DNA of 64,000 bases from an uncultured Eubacteriales bacterium. GTDB taxonomy: Bacteria > Bacillota > Clostridia > Oscillospirales > Oscillospiraceae. The position numbers and the translations under genes are program-made. This document shows, one piece after another, positions 51,921 through 59,890 of this stretch; the stretch's first letter is position 1, and every line of letters begins with the position of its first letter. Under the pieces are notes generated by a model. That model was not told the origin of the DNA and made no database searches. It saw only the letters and a list, made by a program, of their open reading frames with translations. The stretch covers positions 76,497 to 140,496 of the forward strand of contig URAM01000003.1 of NCBI GenBank assembly GCA_900545815.1, read 5' to 3'.

Positions 51921-51944
51921 TCTCTACGCAATCTAAATTCTCTC

Positions 51945-52577
51945 TTACTTGGTACCGAAGATCCGGTCGCCAGCATCGCCCAGGCCGGGGACGATGTAGC
52001 CGTGGTCGTTCAGGTACAGGTCCATGGAAGCCACATACACATCTACATCGGGATGCTCCTTGCTGATACGCTCTGCACCTTCGGGAGCGGCGATGATGTT
52101 CATCATCTTGATGCTCTTGCAGCCGTAGTTCTTCATGCAGTCGATAGCAGCGGAAGCGCTGCCGCCGGTGGCCAGCATGGGGTCAACGATGAGAATATCC
52201 CGCTCTGCGATGTCCTGAGGCATCTTGCAGTAGTATTCCACAGGATCCAGGGTCTCCGGATCACGATACAGGCCGATGTGACCGACCTTGGCAGTGGGCA
52301 GCATTTCCAGCACGCCGTCCACCATGCCCAGACCGGCACGGAGGATGGGGACGATGGCGATCTTCTTGCCGGCCAGCACCTTGCAGTGTGCCACATCCAC
52401 TGGAGTCTTTACATCCACATCACGAGTGGGCAGGTCACGGGTGGCCTCATAGGTCATGAGGCTGGCGATCTCGGAAACGACCTTCCGAAATTCGTTGGTG
52501 CCGGTATGCTCATCCCGCAGGATGCTCAGCTTATGCTGGAGCAGGGGGTGGTTCAAAATATGAATGTTATTACCCAT
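51945..52577 (-). CDS. upp: Uracil phosphoribosyltransferase
   Basis: A 210-residue enzyme that salvages uracil with PRPP to give UMP. The PRPP loop DPMLATGGSASAAI and the C-terminal GLGDAGDRIFGTK are diagnostic, and the length is normal. It complements the uracil permease gene at 60930 and the de novo pyr operon. It is followed by the hairpin and glmS on the same strand. Confidence 0.96.
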   Translation of the reverse strand: MGNNIHILNHPLLQHKLSILRDEHTGTNEFRKVVSEIASLMTYEATRDLPTRDVDVKTPVDVAHCKVLAGKKIAIVPILRAGLGMVDGVLEMLPTAKVGHIGLYRDPETLDPVEYYCKMPQDIAERDILIVDPMLATGGSASAAIDCMKNYGCKSIKMMNIIAAPEGAERISKEHPDVDVYVASMDLYLNDHGYIVPGLGDAGDRIFGTK

Positions 52578-52675
52578 GGTTTTGTTTCTCCTTTTCTATC
52601 TTCGGGCAGGGCGTTCTATCCCCCGCCATTGGGTGCTGCCAATTCTCTATCCTGAAAAACGCAAAACAATCGCCT

Positions 52676-53401
52676 TCAGCCCTGGCCGTCCGCCTGCTTC
52701 ATCCGCTCCAGCCGTTCCCGCTCTGCCTGAGACAGGCGCAGGTAGTTGGCTTGCAGCGCTGCGGCGGATGGGAGGTTTTCCTCCCCCAGACGCTGAATCT
52801 GCTCCCATGCGGCACGGGCGACCCCGCTGGCACGCTGGTGCCGCAGGTGCGGAGGAGCCAAACGCACAGGAAGCCCCAAAGGGCTCGCATCATTATAGCA
52901 CAGTTCTGCCCCATCTCCAACTAGAATTTGCGGTCTTTTTTCTCCGTTCTCTCCGTGGAACAGTTCCGCCAGGGAAATCGCCCGATCTGGCGTCAGTCGG
53001 GTCAGCTGTCCGTCCTCGGCCTCAAAGAGGGCGTTGTATACTTGCTTCCGCCGAGCGTCCATAGCGCAGCAGATGACCCCGTCCATGTGTGCCAAATTCC
53101 AGGCCATAGCCTCCAACGTGGACACCCCGATACAGGGCAGCTGGCGCGGCCAGGCCAATCCTTTGGCGGTGGACAAGCCGATGCGCAGCCCCGTGAAGGA
53201 GCCGGGGCCGCTGGCCACAGCGATGACGTCCACCTGGGACAGCTGGTGTCCGCAGTTGTCCAGCATGGTCTGGCACATGGGCAATAGGGTGCGGCTGTGG
53301 GTCAGGCCGCTGTTCTGATAGCTCTCCGCCAGCAATACGCCGTCCTCCCACAGGCAGACCGACGCTGCCTTGGCAGAGGATTCCAATGCCAAAATTTTCA
53401 C
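52676..53401 (-). CDS. tsaB: tRNA threonylcarbamoyladenosine protein TsaB
   Basis: A 241-residue ASKHA-fold protein that supports TsaD and TsaE in forming t6A37 of tRNA. MKILALESSAKAASVCLWED and ASGPGSFTGLRIGLSTAKGLA are the family blocks. It overlaps tsaE by 4 bp (ATGA). tsaD, which often follows, is not in the window. Confidence 0.94.
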   Translation of the reverse strand: MKILALESSAKAASVCLWEDGVLLAESYQNSGLTHSRTLLPMCQTMLDNCGHQLSQVDVIAVASGPGSFTGLRIGLSTAKGLAWPRQLPCIGVSTLEAMAWNLAHMDGVICCAMDARRKQVYNALFEAEDGQLTRLTPDRAISLAELFHGENGEKRPQILVGDGAELCYNDASPLGLPVRLAPPHLRHQRASGVARAAWEQIQRLGEENLPSAAALQANYLRLSQAERERLERMKQADGQG

Positions 53402-53826
53402 AGCCCTTTTCCCCCCTCTACGGTGATCTTCCGCTGATTTTCTGTCTCACCCTGGCGGATATCCACCCGAATACAAGGTTCCTCCAACGCATCCGCCACG
53501 ATCTCGCTCCACTCCACGGCGCACACGCCGCCCCGAGCCAGGTAGTCCTCCCAGCCGATCTCATACAGCTCCTCGGAGGAGCCCAGCCGGTACATATCAA
53601 AGTGGAACAGGGGCAGCCGACCGCCCAGGTACTCGTTGACGATGGTAAAGGTGGGGGAAGTGATGCGCTCCGTGATGCCCAGGCCACGGGCGAGGCCGCG
53701 GGTGAAGGCGGTCTTCCCCGCCCCCAGGTCGCCGGTGTAGGCGATCACGTCGCCGGGCTGGAGCCGTTCCGCCAGGCGCTGACCCAGGGCTTCCGTCTCC
53801 GCTGGGCTGTTGGTCACATAGGTCAT
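53398..53826 (-). CDS. tsaE: tRNA threonylcarbamoyladenosine ATPase TsaE
   Basis: A 142-residue P-loop ATPase essential for t6A formation with TsaB and TsaD. Walker A is GDLGAGKTAFTRGLA; ITSPTFTIVNEYLGG, FDMYRL and the late VEWSEI are typical. It is the first gene of the tsaE-tsaB unit, with a good promoter upstream. Confidence 0.95.
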   Translation of the reverse strand: MTYVTNSPAETEALGQRLAERLQPGDVIAYTGDLGAGKTAFTRGLARGLGITERITSPTFTIVNEYLGGRLPLFHFDMYRLGSSEELYEIGWEDYLARGGVCAVEWSEIVADALEEPCIRVDIRQGETENQRKITVEGGKGL

Positions 53827-53865
53827 GGTGCTCTTCTTCCTCCCAAGGTGATTCTCGAATGTCTT

Positions 53866-53928
53866 ATTATATCACGTTTCGTCCCCAGATGCAAAACGGT
53901 TTACACCCACCGGGTTTGATGGTACAAT
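53866..53928. promoter_or_regulatory. Divergent promoters of tsaE and rodA
   Basis: On the minus strand TTGCAT (53889-53894) is 17 bp from TATAAT (53866-53871), for tsaE. On the plus strand TTTACA (53900-53905) is 17 bp from TACAAT (53923-53928), for rodA. The two -35 boxes are 5 bp apart, so RNA polymerases may compete. Confidence 0.65.
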
Positions 53929-53963
53929 AAGGGGAAATTGTTTGAAAGAATTGAGGTGATGCA

Positions 53964-55151
53964 ATGTCCGCCATTCGGGATCTGATCGTGGACGCCCTGC
54001 GGCAGGCTGACCACGTGCTGTTGGGTCTGTGCCTGACCGCCAACCTGTACGGCCTGGCCATGATCTACTCCGCAACCCGCTGGAAGGCCAAGTACCATTC
54101 CATGCCCATCAAACAGGCCGTCGCCATGTGCATCGGCATCGTCCTGTACTTCGTGGTCTCCCAGTTCAATATCCAATTACTCATCGACAAATGGCGCTGG
54201 GTGGTGGCTGGATGCACCTTCTTTATCCTGCTCCTGCGCACCCCCCTGGGTGTGGACATCGGCGGCAACCGAGCCTGGCTCCATATCCCCGGTATCCCCT
54301 TCAACATCCAGCCGGCAGAGATCGTGAAGCTCTTCTTCACCATGCTCCTGGCGCAGATGCTGCTGAAGTTCAAAAACCCCAGGGAACTCAGCGAAGTGCC
54401 TTCGGTAGCCAGGCTGGTGGGGGTGCTGCTCTACTTCTGCGGCCTGATCTTCGTCATCTCCAGCGACGCCGGTTCCGCCCTCATCTACGTCTTCATCTTC
54501 ATCTTTATGATCTGGGCGGCGGGAATATACAAGCGTTGGTTTGTCGCTGGTCTGGGCGTCTGCGCCCTGGGCATCTTGGGCATCATCAAATTCCTGCCCG
54601 CCGACAACCGCTGGCGCGCCCGCCTGCTCATCTGCATCGACCATGAGGCCGACCCGTTGGGGGTGGGCTTCCAGCAGACCCGCTCCTACCTGGCCGTCCG
54701 CTCCGGCGGTCTGACCGGACAGGGATACCTGAACGGCTCCCTGGTGCAGGCCAAATACTCCTCCGCCCTGCCGGAACGGCACACCGACTTCATCTTCTCC
54801 TCCATCACCGAGGAATTGGGTCTGGTGGGCGCTCTGGCCGCCATCCTGCTCCTGTGCGCCATCATCCTGCGCTGTCTGTATATCGCCTCTACCGCCGGCG
54901 ACCAGTTCTCCTCCTATGTGTGCATCGGCTATGCCGGAATGCTCATCGCCCAGGTGACCTTGAACATTGGAATGTGCCTGTACGTCCTGCCGGTCATCGG
55001 CATCACCCTGCCCTTCTTCAGCTACGGCGGGTCGTCCATTATGACCATGTATGTGACCATGGGCATCGTGTCCGGTATCCGCATCCGATCCAGGCCAAAT
55101 TGGCTCAAAGACCAGCCCAGCCCCACACGGGGTGGGAAGCCCGGAATTTAA
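53964..55151 (+). CDS. rodA: SEDS family protein, probable RodA
   Basis: A 395-residue SEDS glycosyltransferase with about ten helices, the polymerase of side-wall or spore peptidoglycan. The signature GITLPFFSYGGSSIM near the C-terminus and GGNRAWLHIPGIPFNIQPAEIVK are diagnostic. It is outside the dcw cluster and shows a different N-terminus from FtsW at 21071, so RodA is favoured; a SpoVE-like sporulation role is possible. GAGGTG precedes ATG 53964. Confidence 0.88.
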   Translation: MSAIRDLIVDALRQADHVLLGLCLTANLYGLAMIYSATRWKAKYHSMPIKQAVAMCIGIVLYFVVSQFNIQLLIDKWRWVVAGCTFFILLLRTPLGVDIGGNRAWLHIPGIPFNIQPAEIVKLFFTMLLAQMLLKFKNPRELSEVPSVARLVGVLLYFCGLIFVISSDAGSALIYVFIFIFMIWAAGIYKRWFVAGLGVCALGILGIIKFLPADNRWRARLLICIDHEADPLGVGFQQTRSYLAVRSGGLTGQGYLNGSLVQAKYSSALPERHTDFIFSSITEELGLVGALAAILLLCAIILRCLYIASTAGDQFSSYVCIGYAGMLIAQVTLNIGMCLYVLPVIGITLPFFSYGGSSIMTMYVTMGIVSGIRIRSRPNWLKDQPSPTRGGKPGI

Positions 55152-55167
55152 AAAACATCTCTAACCC

Positions 55168-55216
55168 ACAAACGCCGCAGGCCACTTTACACAGCTTGCG
55201 GCGTTTGTTCTTTTTC
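55168..55216 (+). terminator. rodA terminator
   Basis: ACAAACGCCGCA (55168-55179) pairs with TGCGGCGTTTGT (55197-55208), followed by TCTTTTT. Confidence 0.85.
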
Positions 55217-55224
55217 CCCCTCCC

Positions 55225-55253
55225 TTGCTTTTCCCCTCAGTTCATGGTATCGT
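55225..55253 (+). promoter_or_regulatory. Promoter of the TSUP permease gene
   Basis: TTGCTT (55225-55230) is 17 bp from TATCGT (55248-55253), 69 bp before ATG 55323. Confidence 0.45.
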
Positions 55254-55322
55254 AACAATGTATCCACCGCATCATAACCATTTTCAACCGATATTTCTCC
55301 ACCATGAAAGGGGCGCTTTCCC

Positions 55323-56102
55323 ATGTTCATCACCGTCCTCGTCTCCATCCTCTCCGGCATTGGAGCTGGCATCGGCACCGGCCTTGCCGGTCTCTCCGCT
55401 GCCCTCATCATCGCACCGGCGCTGATGACCTTCTGCGATATGCCCGCCTATGAGTCGGTCACCATTGCGCTGGCCTCTGACGTGCTCGCCTCTGCCATCT
55501 CCGCTTGGACGTATGCCAAGCGAAAGAATTTGGACGTAAAAAACGGTGTGGTACTGCTCCTGTCCATCCTGGTCTTTACCCTGGTGGGCAGCTACATCGG
55601 CCAGTTCGCCCCCAACACCATCGTGAAGTACTTTGCCATCTTCATGGTCTGTACCATCGGCCTGAAATTCATCATCTGGCCGGTCATGACCTCCAAGACC
55701 GAGATGGCCAACACCCCCTTCGCCCAACGGGCTGTCAAGTCCATCTTCTTCGGCGCCATCATTGGCTTCATCTGCGGCTTTGTTGGTGTGGGCGGCGGCG
55801 CCATGATGCTGCTGGTGCTGACCCTGGTGCTGGGCTTTGAGTTAAAAACCGCCATCGGCACCAGTGTGTTCATCATGTCCTTCACCGCCCTGTTTGGCGC
55901 TGTCTCTCACTTCGCCCTGGGCGCTAAGCCCAACCTGTGGGTCATGTTCCTCTGCATCGCCACCACCCTCATCGCAGCGGAGATCTCCGCCGTCTTTGCC
56001 AACAACGCCCCCCTGAAAAAGCTCAACAAGGCGGTGGGCGTGTGCCTGCTGATCTTCGCCGTGGTGCTCATCCTGCTGAACGTGTTCGGCAAGACTGCGT
56101 GA
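55323..56102 (+). CDS. TauE/SafE (TSUP) family permease
   Basis: A 259-residue permease with about eight helices in two repeats. The first begins SGIGAGIGTGLAGLSAALIIAPAL and the second carries GFICGFVGVGGGAMMLLVLT, the typical glycine-rich duplicated motif. Family members export sulfite, sulfoacetate or other organosulfur anions, and some have other carboxylate substrates; none can be assigned here. It is a single gene between a terminator and the lipoprotein promoter. Confidence 0.87.
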   Translation: MFITVLVSILSGIGAGIGTGLAGLSAALIIAPALMTFCDMPAYESVTIALASDVLASAISAWTYAKRKNLDVKNGVVLLLSILVFTLVGSYIGQFAPNTIVKYFAIFMVCTIGLKFIIWPVMTSKTEMANTPFAQRAVKSIFFGAIIGFICGFVGVGGGAMMLLVLTLVLGFELKTAIGTSVFIMSFTALFGAVSHFALGAKPNLWVMFLCIATTLIAAEISAVFANNAPLKKLNKAVGVCLLIFAVVLILLNVFGKTA

Positions 56103-56136
56103 CAAAACCAGCCCAAATGCGCACATTTTTTATCCC

Positions 56137-56191
56137 GCAATCCATTGTTGCGGCATAGTTGCTTGCCGCAACCGCCCAGTCATGCTATGAT
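56137..56191 (+). promoter_or_regulatory. Four-half-site operator with promoter, first copy
   Basis: Half-sites GCAAT (56137-56141), GTTGC (56147-56151), GTTGC (56158-56162) and GCAAC (56168-56172) form two dyads spaced 5-6-5 nt and centred 21 bp apart. TTGCCG (56163-56168) and TATGAT (56186-56191) are a promoter with 17-bp spacing overlapping the last dyad. The same arrangement recurs at 57227-57281. Confidence 0.75.
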
Positions 56192-56253
56192 TTCCTCGTC
56201 ATCAGTCTCCTGCTCCAGCAGGCAGCCCCTATTCGATCTTTGAGGTAATTCAG

Positions 56254-56787
56254 ATGAAAAAAATCTATTCTATCTTACTTAGCGTGACCCTGCTGCTCTC
56301 TCTGACCAGCTGCGGCAGCCAGACCACTCCCGCCATCAGCTCCACCCCCGCCCAGACCAGTTCGGCCGCTCCTATCCAAAAGGAGTGGACAGCCGCGGAG
56401 GTGCGGGCCCTGTTCCTCGACAACTCGGACAAAGCCCACTGGACGGTGCTGGACTGTGTCGCCGCGCCGGACGGCGCCTATGGCCTGGCAGGTGTCGTGC
56501 TCTTCACCGACGACCAGGATGACCCGGATGAGCAGTTCACTTATACAGCCTTTCTGGACACAGAGGGAATCCCACATGTCTCCGGCATCCAAGCGACTGC
56601 GGCAACGAACCCGGAACTGACCTACCAAGGGGATGGCAAGGTGACCTTCCAGCTGCTCCATGAGACCAGCCGGACGGACACCTCTCTGACCCTGGACGCC
56701 TACACCTGCACCATGTCCTACGAGAAAAAGGCCGACGGCAGCATCCGCTTCACCGCCGCAGACGGCCTGCCCAAAGACAAACCATAA
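56254..56787 (+). CDS. Putative lipoprotein
   Basis: A 177-residue secreted protein with a type II signal peptide: MKKIYSILLSVTLLLSLTSC, where LTSC is the lipobox and Cys20 the lipidation site. A Ser/Thr/Ala/Pro-rich linker runs to about residue 42. The rest is a soluble acidic domain (FTDDQDDPDEQFTYTAFLDTEG) I do not recognise. It is probably anchored to the outer face of the membrane by Lgt. It is followed after 21 bp by a membrane-anchored HTH gene under the same promoter, so signalling from outside to the regulator is possible (inference). Confidence 0.75.
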   Translation: MKKIYSILLSVTLLLSLTSCGSQTTPAISSTPAQTSSAAPIQKEWTAAEVRALFLDNSDKAHWTVLDCVAAPDGAYGLAGVVLFTDDQDDPDEQFTYTAFLDTEGIPHVSGIQATAATNPELTYQGDGKVTFQLLHETSRTDTSLTLDAYTCTMSYEKKADGSIRFTAADGLPKDKP

Positions 56788-56808
56788 CCCCCCAAAGGAA
56801 TCTCGACC

Positions 56809-57168
56809 ATGGCCATGACCTTCACCTTCGCCACCTTTGCAGTGGTTCTCCTCATCGACATCGCCTTCTTCGGCCTGATCATCTACCTCATCGTCCTGCT
56901 CATCAAAGCCCTGCGCAAATACCTGCGCTCCGCCCCTGTCCGCAAGGAGAAGGCGGAGACAGCCAAGACCCTGGGAGAAGCATTGAGGCAGGAGCGTGCC
57001 CGGTGCAAGACGACCCAGGAGTTCGCAGCGGAATCCCTGGGCGTCAGCCGCCAGGCGGTGTCCAAATGGGAGTCCGGCGCATCGGATCCCAGCACGTCCA
57101 ATCTGCTGGCGCTGGCCAAGCTCTATGGCATTTCCGCAGAAGAATTGCTGCGCTGTGTGGAATCATAA
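56809..57168 (+). CDS. Membrane-anchored XRE-family HTH regulator, first copy
   Basis: A 119-residue protein. One N-terminal membrane helix (about residues 7-32) is followed by a basic linker (KALRKYLRS) and a Cro/C1-type helix-turn-helix domain at about 50-112, with GVSRQAVSKWESG as the recognition region. This is a small membrane-tethered DNA-binding protein. It is very similar to the gene at 57306, especially through the HTH. The repeated operators upstream of both units suggest autoregulation. AAGGA lies 8 nt before ATG 56809. Confidence 0.82.
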   Translation: MAMTFTFATFAVVLLIDIAFFGLIIYLIVLLIKALRKYLRSAPVRKEKAETAKTLGEALRQERARCKTTQEFAAESLGVSRQAVSKWESGASDPSTSNLLALAKLYGISAEELLRCVES

Positions 57169-57174
57169 CCACTT

Positions 57175-57209
57175 CCCCGTTCCTCATCCGGCAGGAGCGG
57201 GGATTTTTT
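57175..57209 (+). terminator. Terminator after the first HTH gene
   Basis: CCCCGTTCCT pairs with AGGAGCGGGG (one wobble and one weak pair) across an 8-nt loop, followed by ATTTTTT. Confidence 0.8.
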
Positions 57210-57226
57210 CGTGCGTTTTTCCCTCT

Positions 57227-57281
57227 GCAACCTATTGTTGCGGGATAGTTGCTTGTGGCAACCATCGTTTTTTGTTATGCT
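57227..57281 (+). promoter_or_regulatory. Four-half-site operator with promoter, second copy
   Basis: GCAAC (57227-57231), GTTGC (57237-57241), GTTGC (57248-57252) and GCAAC (57258-57262) keep exactly the 5-6-5 spacing of the first copy. TTGTGG (57253-57258) and TATGCT (57276-57281) are 17 bp apart. It drives the second HTH gene. Confidence 0.75.
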
Positions 57282-57305
57282 CAGCCCAGAAAGGAGGGGT
57301 GCTCT

Positions 57306-57668
57306 ATGATGATAGCCAACCTGACACTCATTCCCATGCTTCTGGTCAGCCTGACCGGATTCGTCCTGACCATCTACCTGGTCGTCCTGCTCATCAAAGC
57401 TCTGCGCAAATACCTGCGCTCCGGCGAGGTGCGGAAGGAGAAATCCCAGCTGGCCAAATCCCTGGGGGAAACCCTGAAAGAAGAACGGCTCCGCTGTCAG
57501 ATGACCCAGGAGTTCGTAGCGGAATCCCTGGGCGTCAGCCGCCAGGCGGTGTCCAAGTGGGAGTCCGGCGCCTCCGACCCCAGCACGTCCAATCTGCTGG
57601 CGCTGGCCAAGCTCTATGGCGTCTCCGCGGAAGACCTGCTGCGGAGCGTACATCCATCGGAAGGATAA
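57306..57668 (+). CDS. Membrane-anchored XRE-family HTH regulator, second copy
   Basis: A 120-residue paralogue of the gene at 56809 with the same layout: an N-terminal helix (about 5-30), the linker KALRKYLRSGEVRKEK, and an XRE domain containing GVSRQAVSKWESG and SDPSTSNLLALAKLYG. The HTH halves are almost identical between copies, while the membrane helices differ. It is preceded by its own copy of the operator-promoter, so the region arose by tandem duplication. Start ATG 57306 follows AAAGGAGG; a second ATG follows immediately. Confidence 0.82.
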   Translation: MMIANLTLIPMLLVSLTGFVLTIYLVVLLIKALRKYLRSGEVRKEKSQLAKSLGETLKEERLRCQMTQEFVAESLGVSRQAVSKWESGASDPSTSNLLALAKLYGVSAEDLLRSVHPSEG

Positions 57669-57669
57669 C

Positions 57670-57712
57670 AAAAGACCAGCATCCGTCTGCGGATGCTGGT
57701 CTTTTGCTTTAT
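57670..57712. terminator. Bidirectional terminator
   Basis: AAAAGACCAGCATCCG pairs with CGGATGCTGGTCTTTT around TCTG. It serves the second HTH gene and the convergent rqcH. Confidence 0.9.
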
Positions 57713-59475
57713 TTTACTTTCAACCGCTTCACCAATGCCTCGTCCGGCGTCACATAGGCGGTCTGATAAGTGGTGTAGATGACCATGCCCGGACGGGCGC
57801 CGTTGGGCTTGTGGACGTATTTGATCGGTGTGTAGTCCACCGGCACATTCTTGCCATCCTTGGCCTGGGAGTAGTAGGCCGCCAGCATGGCCGCCTCGGT
57901 CAGGCTCTGGGCGTCCGGTTCCTGTCCCTGGGCCCACAGGATGACGTGAGCGCCGTGGATTTTCTGGGTGTGGAGCCAGATGTCGCTCTTATACGCCTGA
58001 CGACAGGTGAGGGCATCGTTTTGGTAGTGGTTGCGCCCCACCGAGATGCGCAAGCCAGCGGAGCTGCGGAACTCCAAAGGCTTGGAGGTGGGGACTTTTT
58101 TCTGCTTCCTGCCGGTCTTTTTCGCCCGCAGATACCCGCTTTCCTCCAGCTCCTGGCGAATTTCCGCCAGATCCCGTTCCCCTTCCGCCCGCTGTACCGT
58201 CTCCAGCACGCTTTCCAGGTAGTCCAGCTCCCGCTGTCCCTTTTTCAACTGCTGCGCCAGCACAACACTGGCGGTCTTGGCCTTGTTGTACTTCTTATAA
58301 TATTTGGCAGCGTTTTTCTGTGGTGTCAGCAATGGGTCTAAGGGAATGTCGATCTCCTTCCCCTCTGGGTCGTAGTAGTCCACCACATGGAGGGTCTTTC
58401 TTCCCCGCTCCATCTGATACAAGTTGGAGGTGATGATGTCCCCCAGCTCCCGCCAGCGCTCCCGCCCTTCGGTGGCAGCCAGCTCCTTGGTCTGCGCCTG
58501 GAGCTTCCGTGCCGCCCGATCACGGGCGTTGTTGAGGGTTTTCAGCAGCTCCTGCCCCTTCTGGCGCACCCGCTCCTGCCGCTCCCGATCGCCGTAAAAG
58601 GCGTCCAGCATCTGGCCAAAGGTAGGAAATTCCCGCACCTGATAGAGCCGCTCGTACTGTCCCAAGGGCAGGAAGGAAAAGTCCTTGGGCTTTTCCGCCT
58701 GATACAGCGCCACCGGCTGGAACCGGCCGGAACGGATGGTCTGGCACAGGCTCAAAAAGCGCTCTGCGAACCGCTCCAACTGTCCTTCCCGCAGCGCACA
58801 GAATCGGGTATCCACCCCGCCGGTGGCACGGTAGACCACCTCCCGGCAGAGCAGCGGGGACAGGCCGATGAAGTGATCCAAGATCCACTGGGTCAGCTCC
58901 TGTTCCGCCGGCGCCTGGCGCAGCAGCTCTTTTAGTTGATCCGGTTCCACCGTCAGCGGATCCTGTTTCCCCTGGCTCTGAGGGGGCTGCCGGTAGAACA
59001 TCCCCGGCAGGACGGGTCGGAGCTGGGACAAGTCCCCGTCGATGCGGCGCAGGCAATCCACAATGCGCCCTGTTTGGTCGGTCAAGATCAGGTTGGCACG
59101 GCGTCCCATGGCCTCCAAGATCAGATGACAGGGCACCTTGTCCCCCATCTCGTTGGTGGTCTCCAACTCCATATCCACCATCCGCTCCATGGACGGCTGA
59201 CGCAGAGCCATGACCCGAGCGCCGGACAGGTATTTGCGCAGGAGCATACAGAACATGGGTGGGTTGACCGGGTTCTCCCGATTCCCTTCCGTGAGCTGAA
59301 GGCGGGGATGAGAGGGGTTGGCGGTGAGCAGCAGCTTACAGTTGCCCTGATTGCCCCGAAGGAGCAGGACGATCTCATCTCGGGCAGGCTGAAAGATCTT
59401 ATCCACACGGGCGCCCTCCACGGCGGGACGGCACTCTTGGACAATCCCTGTTAAGCAGGCGGCATCCAACGGCAT
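57709..59475 (-). CDS. rqcH: Ribosome quality control protein RqcH (NFACT family)
   Basis: A 588-residue NFACT protein that recruits tRNA-Ala to stalled 50S subunits and adds alanine tails marking nascent chains for degradation. Older annotation calls it fibronectin-binding. The NFACT-N domain, helix-hairpin-helix region, coiled coil (about 290-450) and NFACT-R domain with IWLHTQKIHGAHVILWAQG are present in order. ATG 59475 begins MPLDAACLTGIVQE; the frame upstream lies inside mrnC and is rejected. It starts 4 bp after the mrnC stop. Confidence 0.92.
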   Translation of the reverse strand: MPLDAACLTGIVQECRPAVEGARVDKIFQPARDEIVLLLRGNQGNCKLLLTANPSHPRLQLTEGNRENPVNPPMFCMLLRKYLSGARVMALRQPSMERMVDMELETTNEMGDKVPCHLILEAMGRRANLILTDQTGRIVDCLRRIDGDLSQLRPVLPGMFYRQPPQSQGKQDPLTVEPDQLKELLRQAPAEQELTQWILDHFIGLSPLLCREVVYRATGGVDTRFCALREGQLERFAERFLSLCQTIRSGRFQPVALYQAEKPKDFSFLPLGQYERLYQVREFPTFGQMLDAFYGDRERQERVRQKGQELLKTLNNARDRAARKLQAQTKELAATEGRERWRELGDIITSNLYQMERGRKTLHVVDYYDPEGKEIDIPLDPLLTPQKNAAKYYKKYNKAKTASVVLAQQLKKGQRELDYLESVLETVQRAEGERDLAEIRQELEESGYLRAKKTGRKQKKVPTSKPLEFRSSAGLRISVGRNHYQNDALTCRQAYKSDIWLHTQKIHGAHVILWAQGQEPDAQSLTEAAMLAAYYSQAKDGKNVPVDYTPIKYVHKPNGARPGMVIYTTYQTAYVTPDEALVKRLKVK

Positions 59476-59479
59476 ATCC

Positions 59480-59890
59480 TCACCCCTCCTTTTCTTCCAT
59501 GATGATACCGAACAGCTGGTTGATGCGTTCCAGCTGTCCCTGTAGGTAGAGCCATCCGAACAGCGCTTCCAGGCCGGTGGCACGGGTGTACTGGCCTCGG
59601 CTGGCGTTTTTGGGGATGGCATGGACGTGGGCGTTCCGCCCTCGGCGGTAGACTGCGCACTCCGCCTCGGTCAGGCAGGGCAGGAGCTTCTCCACTGCCG
59701 CCGCCTGGGCTTCCGCCCGCACCAACGCTACGGTCTCCTTGTGCAGGTTGCCGCAGGTGGCACGCCCCTGGGTACACAGCCAGCCCCGCGCCAAAATCTC
59801 GTATACTGCGTCCCCCATATGAGCCAGCGCCAGACTGCTCATGGCACGCAAGTCGTCCGGTTGGACATTCAAATGCAGGTAATCACTCAT
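59480..59890 (-). CDS. mrnC: Mini-ribonuclease III
   Basis: A 136-residue RNase III-type endonuclease lacking the double-stranded RNA-binding domain, which matures 23S rRNA ends in Firmicutes. The catalytic region is LALAHMGDAVYEILAR, and a later GLEALFGWLYLQGQ completes the site. Length is typical. It overlaps the upstream EamA gene by 8 bp and precedes rqcH by 4 bp. Confidence 0.92.
   Translation of the reverse strand: MSDYLHLNVQPDDLRAMSSLALAHMGDAVYEILARGWLCTQGRATCGNLHKETVALVRAEAQAAAVEKLLPCLTEAECAVYRRGRNAHVHAIPKNASRGQYTRATGLEALFGWLYLQGQLERINQLFGIIMEEKEG

Noticed and set aside
51817..51944. glmS ribozyme
   Set aside because: The conserved catalytic core was not found; only a simple long hairpin is present.
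56137..57281. Repeat pair read as a mobile-element end
   Set aside because: The two copies are in direct orientation, each overlaps a promoter, and there are no transposase genes or target duplications. An operator explains them better.
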